Positions 33,421-42,892 of a stretch of DNA of 50,073 bases are shown one piece after another (positions within the stretch are counted from its first letter, which is position 1; each line of letters begins with the position of its first letter). The stretch lies in assembly GCA_001598975.1 (NCBI GenBank), contig BBXU01002330.1, forward strand, positions 1 through 50,073. The letters are read 5' to 3'. Source of the stretch: Parachlorella kessleri (taxonomy: Eukaryota > Chlorophyta > Trebouxiophyceae > Chlorellales > Chlorellaceae). The notes below the pieces were generated by a model. The model worked only from the letters and a program-made list of their open reading frames with translations. It did no database searches and was not told where the DNA came from. The position numbers and the translations under genes were made by a program.

Positions 33421-34093
33421 GGCTAGCAGAGCTCAAAGGGAGCCAACGGAGCCAATTAAGAGGTCGTAAGTGCCCTTCACAATAGAGCAATCACTAGTCT
33501 ACCAAGACAATGCTCTGTAATGCAGGGATCACACGTTACAGTAGCAGGTGGTCTAGGGTCTAGGGTCCTATAACCCACACCCCGTCTCTTTCTCCCTCAC
33601 TGAGCTGGCCTGCTTGAATCTGCAAAGGTGGACCTCCACCGTCCTTCTTGTTAGGCTTTGGTTCTTCGTTCCTACTTGTACCGTCATGGGCTGCTGCCAG
33701 TGACTTTGGTGTGAAAGTGCGTTTGAGCAGGGGAAGCACTTACCGCTCCTTCTGCTGGGCTTTTCTAGTCAGCTTTTTGTCTTGATTTGCCTCTGGGTTG
33801 TGGGCCGGTACTCAGGTGAGGCAAGCTCTTGGTTAAGGACTGCCATATGCAGCTCATCCTGTGCCCTCGCCCGCTCCTTACTACCTAAGGCTGCTCTTTG
33901 AGAGAGCGCACATAAGTCGAGTTGCGCTATGGGCCTATCATCATCCTTGCCCTCCCCGCCCGCTCTGTGCGATCTTGGCCCTGCTTGTGCCAGTTTCTGA
34001 CGTAGTGTAGCGCGCTTGTTGCCCTGGCACCCTTTGCTTGGCCATTTATCTAACTGGACTCAATCACAAGTCCTGATGTTGCATCCCTTGCAG
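33421..34093. promoter_or_regulatory. Divergent upstream region of RsmE and Q-rich genes
   Basis: It lies between the RsmE start (33420) and the first supported exon of the Q-rich gene (34094). A plus-strand ATG at 33419 overlaps the RsmE ATG (CATG), but its short frame does not reach the Q-rich frame in phase. 5' UTR exons or introns of the Q-rich gene are likely here. Confidence 0.4.
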
Positions 34094-37000
34094 GGTCTCA
34101 TGTACCAGGCCCCAGCCCCAGTTGTGTCCCATGGGCTATTGAACCCAGGGCAAGAGGCGGGTCTGGGGATCACGCGTACCCCCAGTGCGCTGGGAATGCC
34201 GCACGCTGGGAGTGTTGGCAGTGCTAGTGGCGCGCCGGGCGCGGACTTGTATGTCTCCCAGCTCAGGCCTGCCCGGTCGCCAGTAGGATCTGTCTCCACC
34301 ACGCCTCGCCCCGCCGGTCTGGGCCCTGCCTCTGACCAAGGCTCTGGAGGAGTGATGGGTCAGGCTCCCTTCCTACCGCCGTCGGGCACGGCCTCTGCTG
34401 GGCTGAGCCCCGTCAGCCTGTCGCAGGGCCAGGGGCAGGGACCCAGCTCTACCTGGTCAAGCCTGGACGGCATCCAGCGCAGCTTGGGGATGCCGACCGG
34501 TGCGCCAGGCGACTTGCAGGGCAGTCAGGCCTTCCCCAGTGGCGGTTTGGGTGGGCAAATGCTGCAGCGGGCGCAGACCATCACACTTGGCGGCTCGCAG
34601 CAGTCGATGGGGTCGGGGGGCCTGGATCTGCCGCTGGGCAGGGTGCAGTCGGTGCCGCCATTGGGCCAGCAGCAGCAGCAGCTGCAGGCTTCCCAGGTAA
34701 GCTGCTTGTTGTGTCTCCTTGACTGTGCGGTGGGCAAGCGGCTCTCGAGTTGGGGCTTCGGGGGTTGTTGTTGGTGGCGTTTGTAGGAGCAGGTTGACTG
34801 CTGAGCCATTGAAACAGATGTCGCAGCTCCTTGCATCTGTTCTTGGGGTAGAGAGTTGGGCTAGAGAGTGTGTGTGGATACTGCATGCAGATGGGCATGC
34901 AATCCAACCCCCTGGCTGGGCTGGGCTTCCAGCAGCAGCAACAGCAGAGGCCTCCAGGGCTGCCCACCGGCCTGCCAGGTGGCCTGACAATCCAACAGCA
35001 GCAGCAACTACTCCAGGCACAGGCCCTGCAGCAGCAGCAACAGCAGAAAGGTGGGTGGGAGTTGCGGTTCGTGGGTGGGTGATTGCCATATCTGTGAGTC
35101 GGTGTGCCAATGATGCAAGGTTGTGCAGGTAGGAATGGGAGCAGCAAGGGAGTTACGCGGCTGGCTCAAGGAGACCTACACCCGTATCAGGGCAGTCTCG
35201 ACAGAGCCGAGGCGCAGACTGTTTATGTAGTTTACTGACGTACTGACAGGTGTTGTTGCTCGTTCCTGCCCTTGAATGCAGCCGCCAACCTTGGGTTGAA
35301 TGGGTATGGCACGTCTTCCCAGGGAAACCCTCTTGCCAACCTGCAAGCCGCAGCCCAAGCTGCGCAGGCTGCTCAGGCGGCACAGGTTGCACAGGTTGCC
35401 GCTGCCCAGCGCCAGCAGCAGCTGCTCCGCAATGTGAGGCGCCAATTGCAGGGGATGCTCTGTCGATGGGTGTCGCCTGGCCCTGATAGTGTCTGTGTGC
35501 TGGGTTACTCCGCGCACTGGTGCATCTGGATGGGCCACTGGATGGATTTTGATGCTGTAGTGCTCGTGTGGCAGTTTTGCCTGCCTATCCTCCCACTGCT
35601 CACCGCAATCCCGCTGTCGCTTTGTCTGTTGCAGCAGCAGGCAGCCCTGCAGGGCCTTGGCCAGCAGGGGCTTGGCAACCTGGGTGCTGCGGGCCTCCAG
35701 GGCAACCAAAACACGTTGCTGCTTCAGCAGGCCCTCCTGAACCAGCAGCTAAACCAGCAGGCGCTGCTGAACCAGGCCGCGGTCAACCGTGCGCAGCAGC
35801 AGCAGGCGCAGCAGCTGCAGAACCAGCTGCTGCAGAGCCAGCTGAACAGCCTGGGGCTGGGGCAGCAGGGCTTGGGTGGGCTGGGCGGCATGGGAGGCGC
35901 CGGCGGCATGCGCCCAGGAGGGCTCGGCGGGCTGGGTGGCGCTGGTGGCGGAGCTGGCATGAACCCGGCCATGGCGGCGCTGCTCAATGGCGGGCTGCAG
36001 GGCAACCAGAACCTGCAGGCACTGCAGGCGCAAGTGAGTATATGTGGCCACAACCAGCTTGGGGGTCCGGCGGATGGTGGTGATGATAGTTGGCGACCTA
36101 GGGCCGGGGTTGTTGGATCCCTTGCCTCATCTTCTGTGCGGAGCGCTGGGGTCGAACCATCACCAGTCTATTTTGCTGGGTGAGAGGCTTTAACAATCTC
36201 TCCCTGTTGCCGTACAGGTGCAGTCCATGCAAAGCGCCCAGCAGCTGCTCAACCAGGCGCTGCGCACCAACCAGATGCCGCAGCAGCGCCCTGCCCAGGC
36301 GCAGCTGCAGAGCGAGGCTTTGATCGCCATGCAGCGCCAGCAGGCCATGCAGGCCCAAGGTGGGTTTGTAATGGTCGCTTGCATTTTGAGGGTGCTCAGA
36401 TCGTACCCACCCCACTTGAAGGTGTTGGTATCGGGTGCGCAACTGGGTTCTGTGCGGGTGTTGGAGGGCTGTCCACATATGAATTGCTAGTGTGGAGGTG
36501 TTTCTTCACAGTCCACTGTGAGAAATTGGCCGGCTTTTGTTGCTATGCTTGCTTGCGGAGCAGGATGTGACACGAGTAAGATTAGCTGCCCTGCTCCTCG
36601 GCACAGCGCGTCCGCCAGTGTCCCCACAGCTCTGCTGCCTCTGTCATTTACTGGGCGCGTGGTGACTCCTTGCTGCACTGCAGGCGTGCGAATGCCCCAG
36701 ACTTCCATGGGCGGAGGCATCAGCAACGACCAGCTGGCCCTGCTGGGACTGCTGGGCAAGCAGGCACCACAGGCACAGCCCTCCAACCTGGGTATCACGC
36801 CCCAGCAGCAGGCTGCGCTCCTGAATGCTCTCCAGGTAAGGGTCAAGGGCCAGCGAGTGGGCCTGTGTGTTTGTGCAGATGGGCACTCCTGATGGGTTTG
36901 TTTGAGCACCTGGTTGACTGTGAGCCTCCTTAGTCTCCTCATTCTCGTTGTGAGTGGTTGCTGCTTCATGCACTGGTTAGGATCGGTGATGTGTTTCACA

Positions 37001-37178
37001 GTACTGCCTTGCATTAGTGATGTGATGCTCATTTGGGGGCTTAAGTCGGTCAAATGCTTGCATGAGCGTGAGCTTGATGGCTGCGTTTCTGCAGGCCGGC
37101 AACCCGGCTCGCACGATTCTGCCCTCGTTGCAGCAACAGCAGCAGCAGCAGCTTCAACAGCAGCAGCAACAGCAGCTT

Positions 37179-37212
<34 letters not shown>

Positions 37213-40107
37213 TCAACCCCCCTGCTCAACAGCGGCCTGCTCTGCCACCAGGCCTGGCCTCGGGTGCTTCCTTCCTGAATGGCACTGCCCAGGTCAGGCC
37301 GCTGGGCCAGCCCATCAACCAGCAGCTGCCAACACCCCAGGTCGGGTGGATAAGCTGCTAAGAGTGGTGTTTCTAAAGGCGGATGTTTGTGCGCTGCTAG
37401 CAGTTCTGCCACTTTGCCCTGGCTGGTTCAAGCCTGGGCATTGTTCTGGCGCCTCTCTTTGTTTGGTCCTGCACCCGCACTGTTTCAGCACCATGAAGCT
37501 TGAAGCTTCAGTCACACATGATAACCTCATCCCCCTCTGCCCTGCTCCCTACTGCAGGGTGTGGCCGGCCTGGGCGCCACCAACAACCTGCTGGCCGCCA
37601 CGCTGGCACAGCAGCAGCAGCAGCGCGCTGCCGTCTCTGGTCAGATGCCGCGCCCGCTGGGCCCTCAGGCTGGCCTTCTGGCGGGGGTGCAGGCGGCGGG
37701 TGCCCCGCAGTCTGACCCCATCCAAACCCTGCAGGTAGGGGCGCCCGGCTTTCACTGGCGTTGTTGCTGTAGTTGTGACATCTCAGTTGCCTTGCTTGAT
37801 GCCAGCAGGAGTTTTGTGCTATTTCCGAATGGCTTGCAGGCACAGATTGTCCCTGCCGGGTGTAGACTTGGTTGCCAAGAACAGGTGTGATGGACACCTG
37901 TTGTTGGCGCGCAGAAGGCTTTCAGACCATTCACCTAGGCTGGCGTTGGAGTTGTGCCCCGTGCAGGCGCAGTGGACGCTCGAGTCGGTATCCACTGGTG
38001 ACCACTGCTTGTTGCCTAAGATCCCTCTGCTTATGTGTTACCTTCCTGCAGGACATTGGGCGCACCCTGGCTCAGCTGAACATCACCGTGGATTCTGCCG
38101 TGAATGCTGGCCTGCTAGGCGGGCTGAGCGCCTCGGACGTGCGCATCGTGGGTGATGCCCACAACCAAGAGGTCGAGAAACTCAAGCTCATGGCAGCGCA
38201 AGGTGCGGCGGTTGTGCAGTTGACATTGATGGGCTGGCTGGTTGTTGTGCCAGAAATGCAGGTGGGTAGTCCTTGGGTGTTTTAGATGCTGTGGTAGGTG
38301 CTTGCAACAGCATCTAGAAGTAGCCTCACCTCTATATGGCAAGTAGGAGCGGAGCCCTGTGTCCTGCTTGCCTGTTGTGGGACGGATGCTGCAGCTGCTG
38401 CGATATGTCGCCTTTGGTGCCAAAGGGTGGTATGTTCCAGCAGCTGTGCCCCAGCTGCGCGCTGGCCTTTGACACAGTACGCTTGTGCCTGTCCCCAGGT
38501 GCCGCCCTGCCCACTGTCACGACCGCGCCGCCCTCCATGGCCGCCGGCACAGCGCCCGCGTCTCCAGCAGGCTCTGTTGCCAGCGCCACGTCAGCACCTC
38601 AGCTGGCGCCCGGGCCTGGTGCCCCCGGCTCCGCCGCTGACAATGCGTCGCTGGGCGCTGCCAGCAGCGAGGGCAAGGCCGCCGCAGTTGTCAATGGGGA
38701 GGAGTCAGAGTTTCCCCTGGATGAGGAGCCCGGTGTGCCCAAAGCGCCTGTTGGTGAGCGGCAGAGGGCTTGGCACCTGCTGTAGTGTTGTGCGCTGGAG
38801 TCGGTGCAAGGCTTTCCCTTCCCTGCTGGGTGCTTGCGGCACAGGAACGTTGGTGTAGCAAGTGGGCTTCTGCGCTGGCAACACAGTGGCAGGCTGACAT
38901 GGCAGTGTCTGTGTGTACCTGCCTTGTGCCTGGGTACCTCGGAGGCCGTGCTCAGCTTTCTGCCCTGCAGCATCCCCCTTGCAGTATCCCTCAGGTACCA
39001 GTGCCCACTGTGTCCAGCATCCGTAGTGCCCACCCTTCTCTGCCCCACAAGTTGGGGCCTGCGCTTGCCACAGCGCTCATTTTACTCCACCCTTGCCTGC
39101 AACCCTGCCATACAGCAGACGAGGAGGCCCTACGCCGTCGTGTGGAGGCAGAGGCCGCTGCCCGCTTTGATGCCGGCCAGTATGGCTTCTTTGGCGGCCC
39201 TGTTGCGGTTGAGGCTGCCGAGCTGCTCACTGAGCTCGAGGGCGAGCCGGGCAAGGGGGAGGGCCAGGGGCAGCAGCAGCAGGAGCAGCCCGCCGGGGCG
39301 CAGGAGCCCACGAGGTGAGGGCTCGGCTGTTTGCTGCTGGCACAGTACAGGTGTGGTGCTCCATGATGTGTGTGGACACCAGGGAGGCACGGCAGGCTTC
39401 ACGCATCCGTGCATATGAGCTGCGTTGAAGGGCGCAGGCCTTGCTGAGCAGTGCCCGCCGGCAGAAAAGTCGTCCCAGCGCATTAAATGTGTTGGATGGC
39501 TGGCTGGCCAATCGCAGGAGGACGCCGGAGCTGGGTGCTCAGCTGGGTGCCGCTGGCAACCTGCTGGACAACTACCACCTGTGGAACGGTGGCGGCAGCC
39601 TGCTGCATGAGGAGTTGGATGCCAAGCTGGCTTTGAGCAGTGGTGGCGGGTCCGGCGGCCTGGATAACAGACCACCTGCAGGGCCTTTGGGTGGCCCCTC
39701 TGGGGAACAGGTGTCGGCACCTGCGCCGGGCGGGCCAGAGGGCGGTGCACCCGCCAGCTTGGCTTCCTTGTGGGGAGCTTCGGCCCAGGTGGGGGTGCCC
39801 TGGCGCTGGGGCTTGGGAGTGCCGCATGTAGGCGGATGTGGGGTGTTGGCAGGAGGTTTTTACATGGCTGGAGCACTTTGACCTGTCTTCTTCCGAGCCC
39901 TCTCTTCACGAGCTGTGTTGCAAGTGGTTGGTGGGTTACAAATGGGCTCCTGGTGTAGGTCGTGCAAGACGTCCTGAGAATGGTGTTGCATGTGACTTCT
40001 CGAGTGCCTTTTGGCCAAGCCTGTGATTGATGCTGGTGCAGGGTGACAGGAACGACCCCTTTGGTAGCTACATGTCGCGTGGCTGGACCCTTGGCACTGG
40101 CTTTTGA
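34094..40107 (+). CDS. Glutamine-rich protein, possible nuclear co-regulator
   Basis: Thirteen exons join in phase: 34094-34696, 34891-35050, 35282-35433, 35635-36033, 36218-36359, 36684-36835, 37095-37340, 37558-37734, 38052-38202, 38499-38753, 39116-39314, 39518-39788 and 40042-40107, about 990 residues. The 5' end is open: the first in-frame ATGs are 34076 (if unspliced there) and 34100. The sequence is dominated by Gln, Gly, Leu and Ala, with a Q7-L-Q7-L-Q11 tract and a Gly-rich stretch (GLGGMGGAGG). More ordered parts are DIGRTLAQLNITVDSAVNAGL...SDVRIVGDAHNQEVEKLKLMA (exon 9), a helix-rich segment with RFDAGQYGFFGG (exon 11), NLLDNYHLWNGGGSLLHEEL (exon 12) and the C-terminus DRNDPFGSYMSRGWTLGTGF. 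Family not recognised. Such Q-rich proteins are often transcriptional co-regulators; this is only inference. Confidence 0.75.
37131..37211 (+). repeat. CAG/CAA microsatellite coding poly-Gln
   Basis: Twenty-seven codons, 25 Gln and two Leu, in exon 7 of the Q-rich gene. CAG and CAA are mixed, which slows but does not prevent length change. Confidence 0.92.
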
Positions 40108-41909
40108 TGGCCTCCAGGGTGGGAGACAGATTTGGCAGGAATGTTTTGAGACTCCCCAAGCCACCTGGCAGGGATGGTGAGTGTATGGTGAGGTTCTTTG
40201 TATGGATGTCTTCATACCCAAGCCGTGTGCGGCACAAGGGAGGTAGTACTACATTGGCAGGCAAGCAATAATCAACGAAAAGCATTCCAAGAAAATCAGA
40301 CGAGTCATTGTGGGGAGGCCTTGCTGCGCGGGCTGGTGAGAAGTTCAGGCAATGCAGGTCGGCCGGGTTGCTCTTTTTGTGCCCTTTTGGCGGTTTTACA
40401 TGTGGTTTTCCTCGGGAACTACACTTGCTTGGTACACTTCCTCCACAGGAAGGCTCTTGCATGTTTGCGTGTACATCAAGAGATGGATGTCGTCCCGCTC
40501 GCATGCGCGGGTAGGGTGGTACAAAGTGAGGACACTCGAATGCCGGGGCGAATTTCTGTGGTAGCCTAGTCATGAAAGACAGCTCAATGTGTACTGCGGA
40601 CCCTGTCAGTGCTGCGAAGTTGGCAGCCTTTGATTGTTTCATTTGGGTGACCTTTGAGCGTTAGGTGCTGGCGGGGTGGCTGCTGCTGCGCGCCTGCTAG
40701 CCCGCGCATCTTGGCAGACAGGCAGGTGGCTGCTGGGAGCCTTTGTTGCTGGGTTTCTGCGCCTATTAACTTGATATCGCGGCCTGGCCCGCTTTTATCT
40801 GCCCGCGCCAGGACGGGGGTGCGCGCTGCTGCCTCCGCCGCCCTGGCGGCCAGCAATGTACTCTCACCACCCCCCTCGATCTTTTTCCAGCAGTTTTGGT
40901 AACCAACAGAGTGATTCTAATGACTGCATTTCTATGAATTCCTTCACAGTCGCCATATTGAAGTCTCTTCACTTGTGCCATTGTTCTCTTGTTACTCTGT
41001 TTAGATTTACGGTTCTGTGTGGGAACTGCATACCCTGAAAGTAATGTGTGCTGAGTGTAGGAATGGGCCCGCCCCTAGGCAGGCCAAGCTTGTTTTCCAG
41101 ACTGTGACGAAGCGTGGATGTCTTTGTTTAGGCAGGGCTCCTTTGGCTAAGGCGTGTGCTGAACCCTTGGGTGGGGCTGTAGTTGGCACCCACTGCGGCC
41201 CGTCGGAACAGTGGGAAATGAATCCCTTGTGTCAGCGTCCTGTTTGTTGTTTGTCGATTCTGATGCTTACGCTTTGTTGTGGCCTTGCTACCAACGCTTT
41301 GGATATGAGCGCCCTTCGGTGCGCTCCTGCGCTTGGGGCGTTGCTTTTTGGGGGAGCGAGCTGTTTGGGGCCCTTACGTCAGCACCCTGGGAGTGGCGGC
41401 AGGCAGGGGCGGGTACAGGCTTCAGCTCCATTGTTTTTATGTGCATGGCTTGAAGTGCCAGGCCCGCTCTGCCTGGTTGCTTTACCATCTGCTGATGCTG
41501 GGCATGCCAGCTTATCAACTTGCCTCAGACCCAGAGTGTATTAGGACTGGTTTGTTAATGCATGCCTGTGTTTTGCGTAGCCCGCAAGTATTTTTTCCAC
41601 CCTTAGTGCGCAAGCTGTTGATGGCAACGGACGGCTGTAAAGTGTCAATGCTGGTTCCGGTAGGGTAAGCGGTGGGGGCTACACATGGGCCTGCCTGCAT
41701 TACCAAGGAACTTCCCAAGACTGTGGGAACCTCAGGCACTAGGGCATCCAACCCTTGTCGGCCTGTACAGGTTGCCTGAACATGTAGCCAACAGTGCATT
41801 GCGTGTGCTATGCGCCCGTGTGACTGCTGGGTATGCAACCTAACTGGGTAGAGGGTCTTCCAGTGGCCTTAGCTTATCTTGGGGAGAGAACTACTGGCTC
41901 AAGAACTCA

Positions 41910-41995
41910 GGCAAGGTTCAGGCTGCATCCCGTCCTGTACGTACAGCTCAACTCTCACACCCTGTTCGCACTACCTGCCACCCATGCTACGAACC
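41910..41995 (+). repeat. Dispersed short repeat, copy A
   Basis: Core CAACTCTCAC...CTGTTCGCACTACCTGCCACCCATGCTA. It shares this core with 42090-42142 and 47232-47308, and more weakly with 3880-3972 and 20490-20567. Confidence 0.75.
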
Positions 41996-42089
41996 GGGTA
42001 GTGGGTCCCCGCTTCGGCCTGACGGTCTGCAAGTGGCAATTCTCCTGGCCGCAGCAATAGACACAACATACTACATAGTCTACCAGTTT

Positions 42090-42142
42090 TAACTCTTACT
42101 CCTGTTCTCGCACTACCTGCCACCCATGCTAACAACATGCTA
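42090..42142 (+). repeat. Dispersed short repeat, copy B
   Basis: It carries the core TCGCACTACCTGCCACCCATGCTAACAAC. About 100 bp after copy A, it is flanked by similar ACATRCTACATAG motifs, suggesting a local duplication of the repeat. Confidence 0.7.
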
Positions 42143-42892
42143 CATAGGCTGTCCTTAGGTTGTATGTCTTCCAAGGAAGGGTCGTGAGTTGGCCACCAGG
42201 CCCATGCCAGCTGGCCTGCAGGCGGCACAGACGCGCTGCAGCATCGGGTGTGGGTATCATCCTTTGGTCACGGTAACGTTATGCTCTTGGGGTCAATACC
42301 GGCGTCTACCCAAATCGAGTCACACTCATCATATGGCCGTGCCGGCCACCATGCACCGCCAGCGAGGAAGCTTCCTACCACGAGGCCTCCATTCCAATAC
42401 GGTATATGAAAGTACGCGCTTCTGGGCACAGGTCGCCCAGCACCAGTTTTCTCTAAAATGCACGCATCTTTCCAACCATCAAGCTTACAATACACAAACA
42501 TGCAATGAAGAAAGTCCAATGCTGGCCGGCCGCGGGTCCGTCCGGCTGGATTGTACTAGCCGGTTGAATTTTTTGGCCCCAACCACAGGCACACAAAACG
42601 CAGCCACTTATGGCGAAGGCAACATTTCCATCCTTGTAGTCTACCTCCATACTTTCTTGCACTGCTGGGTCTACCACGTTCTCATCTGCCGCACACAGAG
42701 TACCCCCCATTGTGGAGCAGCTTCGCCTCGACAGCCTTCCACCTGGTCCCCCTCTCCCAAGGTGTGCAGATCAATAGAACGCATATTACACAGCCTTCGG
42801 TACGGGACTCTTTGTTTGCTGCCCTACCTGCGGGCCGTACGCCCACGATTGAGCAGCGACACCTTCCCCTGGCCCCTAGGTCTATCTACCCT

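Larger units (their letters stand above)
40108..42892. other. Long gene-poor stretch after the Q-rich gene
   Basis: No supported gene in about 2.8 kb. The first part must be the Q-rich 3' UTR. Two copies of the short dispersed repeat lie at about 41910-41995 and 42090-42142. Open frames at 42189-43010 (plus) and 42268-42710 (minus) have no splice or motif support, though they may be relics of a mobile element. Upstream exons or the promoter of the SBP2-like gene probably lie in the last few hundred bases. Confidence 0.5.

Noticed and set aside
33419..33465. Possible first exon MASRAQREPTEPIKR for the Q-rich gene
   Set aside because: The available donor leaves phase 2 while the next supported exon needs phase 0, and no linking exon was found.
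39130..40221. 363-residue minus-strand open frame
   Set aside because: It is antisense to well-supported exons 11-13 of the Q-rich gene and has low-complexity His/Pro/Gln content without motifs.
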